From Selenomonas ruminantium subsp. ruminantium ATCC 12561 (GTDB lineage Bacteria > Bacillota > Negativicutes > Selenomonadales > Selenomonadaceae), in the NCBI RefSeq assembly GCF_000424065.1, contig NZ_AUJE01000005.1, forward strand, positions 78,681 to 142,680: a stretch of DNA of 64,000 nucleotides. The letters run 5' to 3'. The notes beneath the pieces were generated by a model. That model was not told the origin of the DNA, made no database searches, and saw only the letters and a program-made list of their open reading frames with translations. How positions within the stretch are numbered: position 1 is the stretch's first letter; each line of letters opens with the position of its first letter. Positions 38,419 through 46,644 of the stretch are shown one piece after another. A program made the translations under genes and the position numbers.

Positions 38419-39144
38419 ATGATGGCAGTCAAAACCTCTGAAAAACGTTTTTGGCCATATATGATGTTGTTTTATCTGTTGGCATTTTTTGTGTTGTCCG
38501 GAACGGCTTCAGCGCATGTTGAGCAATGGTCGGAGCCGGGGTATAATTTCAAGAATGTCCAAAAATTATTGGTCTATGACCTGGATACATCTGCTGTAGA
38601 TTTGGAATCGGATATCGCCGAAAAAAATTTCCAAAATGATTATTGGGAGCAGGCTAAAAAGCAGAAAATGACGGTGCTGACGGAGCAGCGTGCAGCCAAC
38701 CAGATTTCGCTTTTGGAGTATAAGGATATTGACCAGTTAAGGGAGAAAGATCCGACAGCAGCTGAGGCCATGTGGAATAACAACCTGCCACGGGTAGTAG
38801 ATGCCTATGCCAAGATGCAGTATTTGAAGTATGAATATACGTCCCGCGTAATTCCAGCTCATACGGAATGGCGTTCCCGTTATGTGCGTCGTACTTTTTA
38901 TGACCGCGATGGCAACAAACACGAAGACCTTATCCCGGAAGAATATCCTGAATTTGTGCCAGAAAAAACAATCTGGACCCTTCATCAGCAGATTCGTTTT
39001 GATGTTTACGATGCCCAAACAGGTAAGTGTATTTACTCACGGAATGAAAGCCGATCAGATGATTATGCCGGAGATGGCCGGGATATTTTTGTTAAAATTG
39101 TCAGGAACAGCTTTAAGGATTTTGTGAAGAAATGCCAAAGATAG
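38419..39144 (+). CDS. Unknown secreted protein, last gene of the TPS locus
   Basis: About 241 residues; family not recognised. The N-terminus is a signal peptide (KRFWPYMMLFYLLAFFVL, cut near ASA). The mature part has VQKLLVYDLDTSAVD and IRFDVYDAQTGKCIYSR, with a possible DUF4136-like layout of an initial strand, helices and a late VYDAQTGK strand; this is a weak similarity. Start ATG 38419 or 38422 behind GGCGGTG, only 14 bases after the previous gene, so the two are translationally linked. A terminator follows and closes the locus. Confidence 0.6.
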   Translation: MMAVKTSEKRFWPYMMLFYLLAFFVLSGTASAHVEQWSEPGYNFKNVQKLLVYDLDTSAVDLESDIAEKNFQNDYWEQAKKQKMTVLTEQRAANQISLLEYKDIDQLREKDPTAAEAMWNNNLPRVVDAYAKMQYLKYEYTSRVIPAHTEWRSRYVRRTFYDRDGNKHEDLIPEEYPEFVPEKTIWTLHQQIRFDVYDAQTGKCIYSRNESRSDDYAGDGRDIFVKIVRNSFKDFVKKCQR

Positions 39145-39180
39145 GACTTTAGAAAAGTGAAGAAAAATAACATATGGTAA

Positions 39181-39229
39181 CGAAAAAAGCAGAATGAATG
39201 CCGCAATAGCAAATGTTCTGCTTTTTTCG
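39181..39229. terminator. Bidirectional-looking terminator closing the TPS locus
   Basis: CGAAAAAAGCAGAA pairs perfectly with TTCTGCTTTTTTCG (39216-39229); A and T runs on each side allow function in either direction. Confidence 0.85.
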
Positions 39230-39235
39230 AAAATT

Positions 39236-39279
39236 ATCCCCTGGGGGAGCTTGTGGTGTATAGTACCTGCATCTATAAT
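39236..39279 (+). promoter_or_regulatory. hydA promoter with adjacent CCCCTGGGG palindrome
   Basis: TTGTGG (39251-39256), 17-base spacer, TATAAT (39274-39279). Directly upstream lies TATCCCCTGGGGGAGCTTG (39235-39253), a GC palindrome that recurs inverted before the radical SAM gene near 41780-41800, so it may be a shared operator. Confidence 0.6.
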
Positions 39280-39346
39280 GTATGATAAGAAAAATAGATG
39301 ATAAATATAAACGATAATTATTTGCAGGATAGGGAGAGTGAAAGCT

Positions 39347-40603
39347 ATGGCAAAATCTTATCAGGCGAATGAGCTTAATGGCATCATTAAAATTGACGAG
39401 AGTAAATGCAAGGGATGCGATACCTGCAAATCCTTTTGTCCGGCTGATGCCATTGAGGGAGCCTACGGGGCAAACCATCGGATTAACGATGCACGCTGTC
39501 TGCAGTGCGGGCAGTGCCTGGTGAATTGCCCCTTTGGTGCAATTGAGGATACGGTTGATGTTGTCGACCAGGTTATCGAAAAATTGCAGGATAAAAATAC
39601 GACTGTGGTGGCAACGGTGGCACCGGCGGTTCGCGTGGCCTTGGGGGAAGAATTCGGCATGGAGCCGGGTAAACTCATTACTGAGCAGATGTATGGTGCA
39701 CTGAAAGCAGCCGGCTTTAAGATTATGGATGTCAACTTTGCCGCAGATAATACGATTCTGGAGGAAGGCACAGAGCTCATCCATAAAATCCAGAAATACG
39801 TGTTGAATCAGCCGGCAGAAGGAGAACTCGGGCCCTTGCCGCAGTTTACTTCCTGTTGTCCGGCATGGGTTCGCTATATGGAACTGTATCATCCCGATTT
39901 GCGTCAGCATCTGTCCTCGGCCAAATCGCCGATGGGCATGGCTGGCCCCGTAGCTAAGATTTATGGTGCACAGGAAGTTTGGAAGGTTCCGCCGGAACAG
40001 ATTTACTGTGTCGGCGTTTATCCCTGTACGGCCAAAAAGTTGGAGGGTTCGCGGCCGGAGTTCACCGCAGCGGCGGATTACTGGAAGAAACAAGGCCATA
40101 CGGCAACGTATCAGGATACGGATGTCGTATTGACCACCCGTGATTTGGCACGCCTGCTGAAGAAACTGGGGATTGATGTCCGCAATGTCACGCCGGCTGA
40201 GGAAAAGGATAATCCTTTGGCTGAGTATACCGGTGCAGGTACGATTTTTGGGGCGACGGGCGGCGTTATGGAAGCAGCCTTGCGCACAGCCTATTTTGTC
40301 CTGACGGGCGAGGAATTGGGCGAACTTCATTATGAGCCGGTTCGCGGGCTTAAAGAAGTCAAGACGGCAGATGTACCGCTCAAGCTCAAGGGTAATGGAC
40401 AGGAAATCGTGCTGAAGATTGCGGTTGTGCATGGGACGAAAAATGTCGAGCCGTTATTGGCTGAAGTCAAAGAGGGCCATTCGCCGTATCATTTCATTGA
40501 GGTGATGAATTGTCCCGGCGGTTGTGTGAACGGCGGCGGTCAGCCCATTAATCCGATGGGAACGTCCTGGACGGGCAAGTTTAAGGCAATCTTGCCGTGG
40601 TAA
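39347..40603 (+). CDS. hydA: [FeFe] hydrogenase large (catalytic) subunit
   Basis: 418 residues from ATG 39347 behind AGGGAGAG. Two N-terminal [4Fe-4S] ferredoxin motifs (CKGCDTCKSFCP at residues 21-32, then CLQCGQCLVNCP) and the three H-cluster signatures: TSCCPAW (about 168-174), PCTAKKLE (about 226) and MNCPGGCVNGGGQP (about 388). It has no longer N-terminal Fe-S extensions. A Tat-signalled small subunit gene lies 12 bases downstream, so this is the large subunit of a dimeric periplasmic hydrogenase like that of Desulfovibrio, carried across the membrane by its partner. Reaction: reversible 2H+ + 2e- to H2. Confidence 0.95.
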   Translation: MAKSYQANELNGIIKIDESKCKGCDTCKSFCPADAIEGAYGANHRINDARCLQCGQCLVNCPFGAIEDTVDVVDQVIEKLQDKNTTVVATVAPAVRVALGEEFGMEPGKLITEQMYGALKAAGFKIMDVNFAADNTILEEGTELIHKIQKYVLNQPAEGELGPLPQFTSCCPAWVRYMELYHPDLRQHLSSAKSPMGMAGPVAKIYGAQEVWKVPPEQIYCVGVYPCTAKKLEGSRPEFTAAADYWKKQGHTATYQDTDVVLTTRDLARLLKKLGIDVRNVTPAEEKDNPLAEYTGAGTIFGATGGVMEAALRTAYFVLTGEELGELHYEPVRGLKEVKTADVPLKLKGNGQEIVLKIAVVHGTKNVEPLLAEVKEGHSPYHFIEVMNCPGGCVNGGGQPINPMGTSWTGKFKAILPW

Positions 40604-40615
40604 TGGAGGTGCGCC

Positions 40616-40921
40616 ATGAATTATTCGTATAAAGAAAAAGAAGTCAAAATCAACCGCCGTGAATTTCTGGGCTTTGCCGGTGTTATTGCTGCCGTCCTTT
40701 GGACTGGTGCTTACACGGTGACGGATTTGATTGTTGACCGGACGAAATACATCAAGATGCGTACAGCTGGCCTGTATCAGGATGATGAAAAGCAGGCAAA
40801 ACGGCAGAGCCATAATAACCAAAGCCTGCTCAATATGTACAAAAAGATGAATTTCCAGCCGCTTAGTCCGCTGGCCGAAGAATTATTCCATACGCATTAT
40901 GTAGACCGCAGTGTTCTGTAA
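40616..40921 (+). CDS. hydB: [FeFe] hydrogenase small subunit with Tat signal
   Basis: 101 residues. The N-terminus carries a twin-arginine signal, NRREFLG (residues 13-19), followed by a hydrophobic stretch (VIAAVLWTGAYTV); the rest (VDRTKYIKMRTAGLYQDD, LLNMYKKMNFQPLSPLAEEL) matches the Fe-hydrogenase small subunit, which wraps around the large subunit. In this family the small subunit carries the export signal for the folded heterodimer. It lies between hydA and a b-type cytochrome gene. Confidence 0.92.
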   Translation: MNYSYKEKEVKINRREFLGFAGVIAAVLWTGAYTVTDLIVDRTKYIKMRTAGLYQDDEKQAKRQSHNNQSLLNMYKKMNFQPLSPLAEELFHTHYVDRSVL

Positions 40922-40937
40922 GAAAGGTGGGATTACG

Positions 40938-41603
40938 GTGGATAACAATTTCAAGGGAAATGAGCGGATTTTGCATCATAGCCTGCCGGTTCGCCTGTTT
41001 CACTGGTGTCTGGTCTTAGGATTCCTGCCTGCTGGCTTTACCGGTGTTATTTTGTTCTTTCGCCCGTTTGGCGAAGCGGGCATGCATCTTGCCATGCAGG
41101 TTCATATTGTGGGTGCCTGGATACTCATGATTGCCTGCACTTTGTTCTTCTTTTTGTGTCCCGGGCGTGTGGTGGCTTTCTGGCGGGAGGCTTTTCACTG
41201 GACGAAACAGGATATTGAATGGATGAAGGTCGGCGGCGGCTATCCGCAGAAGATGATTTTCCTGCATGAAATCGAAGTACCGCCCATGGGCAAAATCAAC
41301 TCCGGTCAGAAAATGATGGGCATAATGGTGTTTTTCGGAACGCTGCTGATTATGCTGACGGGGGCTGTTCTTTACTTTGCCTTGCCGCTGGTTCCCAAAG
41401 AGATTGCCTACTATGCAGACCTTATTCATCTGGTAGTGGGCATGGGCTTGTTCCTGTGTGTTTGCGGCGGCCATATTCCTTTGGGCATTTATAACTGGCC
41501 GGAATTTCGCAGTATGTTTGGTGATGGTACCCTTAATGCCCAACATGCAGCCCATCATCATCCGTTGTGGACGAAACACGAGATTGAAAAAGTTAAGGAT
41601 TGA
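40938..41603 (+). CDS. Cytochrome b membrane anchor of the hydrogenase
   Basis: 221 residues from GTG 40938 behind AGAAAGGTGGG. Four hydrophobic segments with histidines placed for b-heme binding (RLFHWCLVLG, MQVHIVGAWI, LIHLVVGMG, GGHIPLGI), resembling the cytochrome b561 / formate dehydrogenase gamma group. It probably passes electrons between the periplasmic hydrogenase and the (mena)quinone pool. Third gene of hydA-hydB-cytb with 16 bases between genes; a terminator follows. Confidence 0.85.
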   Translation: MDNNFKGNERILHHSLPVRLFHWCLVLGFLPAGFTGVILFFRPFGEAGMHLAMQVHIVGAWILMIACTLFFFLCPGRVVAFWREAFHWTKQDIEWMKVGGGYPQKMIFLHEIEVPPMGKINSGQKMMGIMVFFGTLLIMLTGAVLYFALPLVPKEIAYYADLIHLVVGMGLFLCVCGGHIPLGIYNWPEFRSMFGDGTLNAQHAAHHHPLWTKHEIEKVKD

Positions 41604-41617
41604 TTGTTGAAATACAA

Positions 41618-41655
41618 TAAGACGCTGCGCATCATGCACAGCGTCTTAATTTTAT
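41618..41655 (+). terminator. Terminator of the hydrogenase operon
   Basis: TAAGACGCTGCGCA pairs with TGCACAGCGTCTTA (one mismatch), followed by ATTTTATT. Confidence 0.88.
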
Positions 41656-41748
41656 TGCAGTGACAAACGGGATGTTATACTGCAAAGGTGCATTTCTCCG
41701 TGAAATCAGTTCGAGCCGCTAAAATCCGGGGAAACACATATTGCTTTA

Positions 41749-41825
41749 TGCTTATTATAGGAAAAATAATTGTTGCTTCGCAAGCTCCCTAGGGGGATAT
41801 TTCCTATTTTGTGTTATAATAAGCA
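41749..41825. promoter_or_regulatory. Palindromic promoter region of the radical SAM gene
   Basis: TGCTTATTATA (41749-41759) returns perfectly inverted as TATAATAAGCA (41815-41825), and AGGAAAAATA partly returns as TATTTCCT. The centre holds CAAGCTCCCTAGGGGGATA, a near copy (inverted) of the hydA upstream palindrome. The right arm contains the -10 TATAAT (41815-41820). Confidence 0.6.
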
Positions 41826-41835
41826 AAGAATTTCT

Positions 41836-42804
41836 ATGAATTTGGTGAGAATGATGTTGGATATTACGAATTGTAACCTTTGTCCGCGGCGCTGCGGCGT
41901 TAACCGCACGCAGCGGGCGGGCTTTTGCGGTGCAAAGGATTTGGTGCGCATTGCCTTGGTGTCTTTGCATCAATGGGAGGAACCCTGTCTGGTCGGTGAG
42001 CGGGGAGCAGGAACGGTGTTTTTCTCTTACTGCAATCTGCGCTGCGTCTATTGTCAGAACCATGAAATCAGTCATGGCGGCAAAGGCATGGAAGTCAGCA
42101 CGGAACGGCTCGCAGAGATTTTTCTTGAACAGCAGGCGCGGGGGGCGGCTACGCTTGACCTCGTGACCCCGACGCATTATGTGCCGCAGATTATTGCCGC
42201 GCTGGATATGGCTAAAGGGCGGGGCTTTAGCCTGCCTGTGGTCTATAATTCGAGTGGTTATGAAACAGTTGAAACGATTGAAGCACTGCGGGACTACGTG
42301 GATATTTTCCTGCCGGATTTGAAATATATGGGCGCAGAGAGTGGCGGGGAGTATTCTGCCGCGGCAGATTATTTTTCCCATGCCAGTGCGGCTATAAAAA
42401 AGATGGTAGAACTGGTCGGGCCGGTGCAGTTTGCAGATAACGGGCAGATGAAAAAAGGCGTCTTGGTGCGCCATATGGTCTTGCCGGGACATCGCCATGA
42501 GAGCATGGACCTTATGAAATGGCTATGGGAAAACTTTGGCCGGACGATTCAGGTGAGTTTGATGAATCAGTATACGCCGATGTATAAAGCCGCTGAGCAT
42601 AAGAAAATCAACCGCCGCCTGACGACGTTTGAATATGAGTCCGTGGTGGATTATGTGCTGGATTTGGGTATGGAAAATGTCTATGTGCAGGAGCGGCGCA
42701 GTGCGTCGGAAGAATATGTGCCGGATTTCAATGGAGCAGGCGTTTCGCAACAAGAAAACAGTTTCATGATAAGTACTAGGAAAATCGGTGGAAAAACGCT
42801 ATAA
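41836..42804 (+). CDS. Radical SAM protein, PflX / PFL-activating-enzyme-like
   Basis: About 322 residues. CNLRCVYCQN is the radical SAM CX3CX2C motif; before it, ITNCNLCPRRCGVNRT and GFCGAKD give the extra cysteine set of the PflX-type putative pyruvate formate-lyase activating proteins. The C-terminal half has LPDLKYM, VRHMVLPGH and SLMNQYTPM, also family marks. The target radical enzyme is unknown. The start is uncertain: ATG 41836 is only some nine bases past the predicted transcript start, while ATG 41851/41854 lie just behind GGTGAG. The gene has its own palindromic promoter shared in part with hydA, suggesting joint control by anaerobiosis or redox state. Confidence 0.82.
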   Translation: MNLVRMMLDITNCNLCPRRCGVNRTQRAGFCGAKDLVRIALVSLHQWEEPCLVGERGAGTVFFSYCNLRCVYCQNHEISHGGKGMEVSTERLAEIFLEQQARGAATLDLVTPTHYVPQIIAALDMAKGRGFSLPVVYNSSGYETVETIEALRDYVDIFLPDLKYMGAESGGEYSAAADYFSHASAAIKKMVELVGPVQFADNGQMKKGVLVRHMVLPGHRHESMDLMKWLWENFGRTIQVSLMNQYTPMYKAAEHKKINRRLTTFEYESVVDYVLDLGMENVYVQERRSASEEYVPDFNGAGVSQQENSFMISTRKIGGKTL

Positions 42805-42823
42805 TAAGAAAGGTATTTCCGTC

Positions 42824-42982
42824 AGGAACTGTTCATAAATAAATTTTAGATTTGACTTGTCTAAATTTCCATCTACGTCGTTGTCGTCAGTCGCCATAGC
42901 CACCGCTATGACTCATTCCTCCGCCTAGTATATGAAAATTTATCCTGCGTCCTATCTTAAAATTTATTTATTGCCAGTTCCT
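42824..42982. repeat. 159-base intergenic palindrome (element D)
   Basis: AGGAACTG-TTCA-TAAATAAATTTTA at the left end returns inverted as TAAAATTTATTTATTG-C-CAGTTCCT at the right; the centre has CATAGC-CACC-GCTATG. No open frame inside. Terminal inverted repeats around a short non-coding body resemble a MITE, but no target duplication is evident. Confidence 0.7.
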
Positions 42983-43009
42983 TAGAAAAATGTTAAAGGG
43001 GAATAGAAA

Positions 43010-44287
43010 ATGGCTTTTAATCAGGAACATTTTGCACAGCTTATTGATGAATTCACGGTGAACAGCGAGCAGCTCAGGGAGATTGCCGCTGATTTCCGTT
43101 ATGACCTGCGTTTGGGGCTTAAAAATCCGGACGAATCTTCTTTGCGTATGCTCAAATCTTATCTGGGCCTGCCCTCCGGCAAGGAGACCGGCGAATATCT
43201 GGCACTGGACTTCGGCGGCACGAACCTGCGTGTTTTGCGGATTAAGCTCATGGGGGAAGGCAAGTTCGAAGTGCTCAAAAAGGTGGCTAAGCCGCTGAAG
43301 GTGGAAGGCGTATACGATTTCATCGGCGCAGATTCCACGGCTGAGGAAATGTTTGACTTCATCGCTGAACTCGTAGATGAAGCCATTGACGGCGACCATG
43401 AGAAAAAGTATCTCTTGGGTCACACCTTCTCGTTCCCCTCGGAACAGACGAATCTTTACAATGCCAAACTCATCATCTGGACGAAGGAATTTGCTACGCC
43501 GGGCGTTGAGGGCAAGGTAGTCAATGACCTGTTGAAAGAAGCTCTGCACCGTCAGGGCATTGATAATGTTGAACCGACGGCGGTCATCAACGATACGGTA
43601 GCGGTTCTCTTGGCTGCTGCCTACAAACAGCCGGATATCTACATTGGCTCCATCTATGCTACGGGCCACAATACCTGCTACCTCGAACCCTATGCCGAAA
43701 GCGGCGATGCGCCGATGATTCTCAATCTGGAATCCGGCGGCTTCATGAAGCTCGTGCCGAGCCGTTTGGATATCGAATACGATGAAGCATCCGAAAAGCC
43801 GGGCGAACAGCGTCTCGAAAAGATGGTTTCCGGCCGTTACATGGGCGAACTTTTCGGTATGGCTATGGCTGAACTCTTAGAAGAAAAGGGCAAGAACTAC
43901 GGCTTTACCAGCATTGATATGAGCAATATCATCAATGAAGCCGATAAGGTTGCCGAAATCGTCAAGGCCAAGACGGGCCATGATATTGCGGCTGAAGATG
44001 TGGAAAAGGTGCAGAAACTGGCCAGCACGCTCGTTATCCGTTCCGCCCGCCTCGTGACGGCCTCTTTTGTGGGCATTATCTGGCAGCAGGCCGGCAGCGG
44101 CAAGGCACAGAAACAGCACATTGCCATTGACGGCTCGGTTTACGAAAAAATGCCGCTGGCCAAAGAAAACATCATGCGCGCTCTGTCCGAACTTCTTGGT
44201 GAGGAAGCCGCAGTTATTGATACGGTACTGGAAAACGGCGGCAGCGGTCTGGGCGCAGCGATTGCCGCAGCCATGTCCCAAAAGTAA
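43010..44287 (+). CDS. Hexokinase of the eukaryotic (HK) family
   Basis: 425 residues, close to the 450-500 of a single eukaryotic hexokinase unit and unlike the roughly 320-residue bacterial glucokinases. Visible HK marks: LALDFGGTNLRV (phosphate 1), LGHTFSFPSEQ (sugar loop), TAVINDTVAVLLAAAY with the catalytic Asp, NLESGGFMKL, and DGSVYEKMP with ENGGSGLGAA near the C-terminus. It phosphorylates hexoses with ATP at the entry to glycolysis. It stands alone between element D and rpoN. The HK family is patchy in bacteria, so horizontal acquisition by an ancestor is possible; the codon use looks native. Confidence 0.9.
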   Translation: MAFNQEHFAQLIDEFTVNSEQLREIAADFRYDLRLGLKNPDESSLRMLKSYLGLPSGKETGEYLALDFGGTNLRVLRIKLMGEGKFEVLKKVAKPLKVEGVYDFIGADSTAEEMFDFIAELVDEAIDGDHEKKYLLGHTFSFPSEQTNLYNAKLIIWTKEFATPGVEGKVVNDLLKEALHRQGIDNVEPTAVINDTVAVLLAAAYKQPDIYIGSIYATGHNTCYLEPYAESGDAPMILNLESGGFMKLVPSRLDIEYDEASEKPGEQRLEKMVSGRYMGELFGMAMAELLEEKGKNYGFTSIDMSNIINEADKVAEIVKAKTGHDIAAEDVEKVQKLASTLVIRSARLVTASFVGIIWQQAGSGKAQKQHIAIDGSVYEKMPLAKENIMRALSELLGEEAAVIDTVLENGGSGLGAAIAAAMSQK

Positions 44288-44327
44288 GACCATAGGTGCG
44301 CCTATTCATTGAAGGAGCGTTTTTCCC

Positions 44328-45701
44328 ATGCATCAGGAACAAGCATTAAATATGAATCTCTCGCAGCATCTGGCGATGACCATGAAGCTGCAGCAGGCCA
44401 TTCAGATTCTGCAGCTGTCGGCGCAGGATTTGAAGGCTGAGATAGAAAAGGAATACTTGGAAAATCCCGCTCTGGAGATGGAATACGGCGATGGCGCCGA
44501 TACGCGGCAGATGGAGAACCTGCGGGCGGAGAATATTTCGGCTTTAGCCGAGTACCTCGAAGGGGACGGCAATAGCTCTAATGGCGGTTTTAGCGACGCC
44601 AGTTCCCGCGAACATGTTTTTGAATCGGCTACGCCGGTCAGTACAACCTTGGAGCGGGAGTTATTGGAACAGGCTGAATTTGCCTTTCAAGCGGAAGAAG
44701 ATTTGGCCGTTGCGACCTTCATCATCGGCTCGATTGACGATTGGGGCTATCTGACCCTGCCGTTAAAGGAAATCGCCGCCACTATGCAGGTGACGGCGGA
44801 CAAGGCAGAACGTGTTTTGAGCGTCATACAGACCTTTGAGCCGTTGGGCGTTGGTGCCCGCGATTTAGCAGAGTGTTTGCGGATTCAGGCCAAGGCCTTG
44901 GGCATTTATGAGGGGCTGGTGGCTGCCGTTATCGACAAGCATTTGCCGGAGGTAGCTGATGCCCGCATTAAGGAGATTGCTGCGGCGGAAAACTGCAAGC
45001 CTGCCGATGTGCAGGTGGCCGTGGATATCGTCCGCAAGCTCGACCCCAAGCCCGGCAGTGCCTATGGCGGGGAGGCGGCCAGCTATATCACGCCCGATGT
45101 GGTGGTGACGAAGACTGCGAACGGCTATCAGGTGAACCTCAACGATACCTATATTCCACAACTCAAAATATCCTCCATCTACAAAAATGCCGAGGAATAC
45201 GACAAGGACACGCAAACGTACATCAACAAAAGGCTGAGTGCCGCGTCCTGGCTCATTAACAGCATTGAACAGCGCCGCAGCACCATCAAGAAAGTGGTGG
45301 AAGAAATCGTGCGCGTGCAGCAGGACTTTTTGGAACAGGGCATGAAAAAACTCCACCCCCTGACCATGCAGGAGGTGGCTGATGCCATCGGTGTCCACGA
45401 GTCCACAGTCAGCCGTGCGGTGGCCAATAAATATGCCGAACTGCCGGGGGGGATTATCGCCTTGCGCAAGTTCTTTACGGCGAATCTGGCCAAGAGCGGC
45501 GATGGCGAGGATTTCATTGCCAGCCAGGCCAAGGCGGTCATCAAGGAGCTTATTGAGGGCGAAAATCCGCAAAAGCCCCTGAGTGACCAAAAGCTTTGTG
45601 AACTCTTAAAAACAAGAAAGATGGATATTTCCCGCCGCACGGTCATGAAATACCGCGAGGCTTTGGGCTATCCATCTTCGGTAAAGCGCAAGCGCTATTA
45701 A
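44328..45701 (+). CDS. rpoN: RNA polymerase sigma-54 factor
   Basis: 457 residues. Region I is Gln/Leu-rich (LSQHLAMTMKLQQAIQILQL), region II acidic, then the core-binding domain, a helix-turn-helix (QEVADAIGVHESTVSRAV) that reads the -12 element, and the RpoN box SRRTVMKYRE near the C-terminus for the -24 element. Start ATG behind AAGGAGCG. It needs an AAA+ activator, none of which is in this window, and I found no convincing -24/-12 promoter here. It ends four bases before the stop of the convergent AraC-type gene. Confidence 0.97.
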   Translation: MHQEQALNMNLSQHLAMTMKLQQAIQILQLSAQDLKAEIEKEYLENPALEMEYGDGADTRQMENLRAENISALAEYLEGDGNSSNGGFSDASSREHVFESATPVSTTLERELLEQAEFAFQAEEDLAVATFIIGSIDDWGYLTLPLKEIAATMQVTADKAERVLSVIQTFEPLGVGARDLAECLRIQAKALGIYEGLVAAVIDKHLPEVADARIKEIAAAENCKPADVQVAVDIVRKLDPKPGSAYGGEAASYITPDVVVTKTANGYQVNLNDTYIPQLKISSIYKNAEEYDKDTQTYINKRLSAASWLINSIEQRRSTIKKVVEEIVRVQQDFLEQGMKKLHPLTMQEVADAIGVHESTVSRAVANKYAELPGGIIALRKFFTANLAKSGDGEDFIASQAKAVIKELIEGENPQKPLSDQKLCELLKTRKMDISRRTVMKYREALGYPSSVKRKRY

Positions 45702-45705
45702 GCTG

Positions 45706-46554
45706 TTATTTCTTCCGGTAGTCGCGGGGCGTGCATTTGAATCGCTCCTTGAAGGCGCGGGAGAAGGTGGAGTAGTCGGAAAAGCCGACTTCCTCACAGA
45801 TATTGGTGATGGACATATCCGTTTTGAGCAGGTCGCGGGCTAAAAGCAGGCGTTTGCTGCGGATATATTGGTGAATGCCGTAGCCGGTATCGGCCTTGAA
45901 CTTGCGCATAAGGTAGAACTTGCTGATATAGGCTTTAGCCGCCAGGTCATCAATGGCGAGATCTTCGGCCAGATGGGCGTTGATATAAGTGATGATTTCC
46001 TGGATTTTGGGGTCATAGCTCGTGCTGACCAAGCCGGAAAGTTCATGTTCATGGAGTGAGCGATTCAGCAGAATCATAAATTCAATAAAGGTGATTTCCG
46101 TAAGCAGTCCGTTGGCAAATCCTTGCCCACGGGCTGTTTTTTCGAGTTTGTCCATATGAAAGAGCAGGTCATGGCTCGTGCCGGGCGGCTGGTGCATGAC
46201 GCTGCTGTTTTCGCGGGCATAGGCAAAGCACTGAGAGAGGTCGGCATGCTCACTATCCTGTTCCTGCCAGCGGTGCAGAAAATCCGGTGCCACATAGATG
46301 ACAATGCGCTCGTAGTCCTTGCTTTCATCGGTGAAGATGGGGCAGTGAATCTCGCCTGCGGTCACGAAGACAATGTCCCGCGGCGCCAGATGATAGGTTT
46401 TGCCTTCGATGACATAATCCACGGCACCGTCCAGAAACATAATGATTTTATGAAAATCGTGATAGTGAAAGGGAATGGGCTTTAAGGCCGCGTCCTTTAG
46501 GCGGAACACGCGAAAATCGCTGATGAGATAGCCCTTTTTCTCATAATCGCTCAT
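45706..46554 (-). CDS. AraC family transcriptional regulator with cupin-type sensor
   Basis: 282 residues. The N-terminal part is a cupin-like effector domain (FHYHDFHKIIMFLDGAVDYV, PRDIVFVTAGEIHCP); the C-terminal 100 residues hold the two AraC helix-turn-helix units (LAAKAYISKFYLMRKFK and EEVGFSDYSTFSRAFKERF). The start follows GAGGTGATTCG on the minus strand. It is divergent from a small DapF-like gene, with a paired inverted repeat in the shared promoter region, so it probably controls itself and that neighbour. Effector unknown. Confidence 0.92.
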   Translation of the reverse strand: MSDYEKKGYLISDFRVFRLKDAALKPIPFHYHDFHKIIMFLDGAVDYVIEGKTYHLAPRDIVFVTAGEIHCPIFTDESKDYERIVIYVAPDFLHRWQEQDSEHADLSQCFAYARENSSVMHQPPGTSHDLLFHMDKLEKTARGQGFANGLLTEITFIEFMILLNRSLHEHELSGLVSTSYDPKIQEIITYINAHLAEDLAIDDLAAKAYISKFYLMRKFKADTGYGIHQYIRSKRLLLARDLLKTDMSITNICEEVGFSDYSTFSRAFKERFKCTPRDYRKK

Positions 46555-46583
46555 CGAATCACCTCATGGCTGTAATTTATTCT

Positions 46584-46612
46584 AGTATAGTACATTATTT
46601 GCAATATTGAAA
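46584..46612 (-). promoter_or_regulatory. Promoter of the AraC-type gene
   Basis: On the minus strand TTTCAA, 17-base spacer, TATACT. The spacer (46590-46606) is exactly the left arm of the inverted repeat described next. Confidence 0.55.
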
Positions 46613-46644
46613 GCATAATTTCATCTTTTATTGCAAATATGTAC
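46590..46644. promoter_or_regulatory. Divergent-promoter operator, probably for the AraC-type regulator
   Basis: GTACATTATTTGCAATA (46590-46606) returns inverted as TATTGCAAATATGTAC (46629-46644) with 22 bases between. The left arm fills the spacer of the minus-strand promoter, the right arm the spacer of the plus-strand promoter (TATAAT 46649-46654), an arrangement suited to mutual repression or switching. Confidence 0.6.

Noticed and set aside
42824..42982. Insertion sequence
   Set aside because: Terminal inverted repeats exist but there is no transposase frame and no clear target duplication; listed as a palindromic repeat only.
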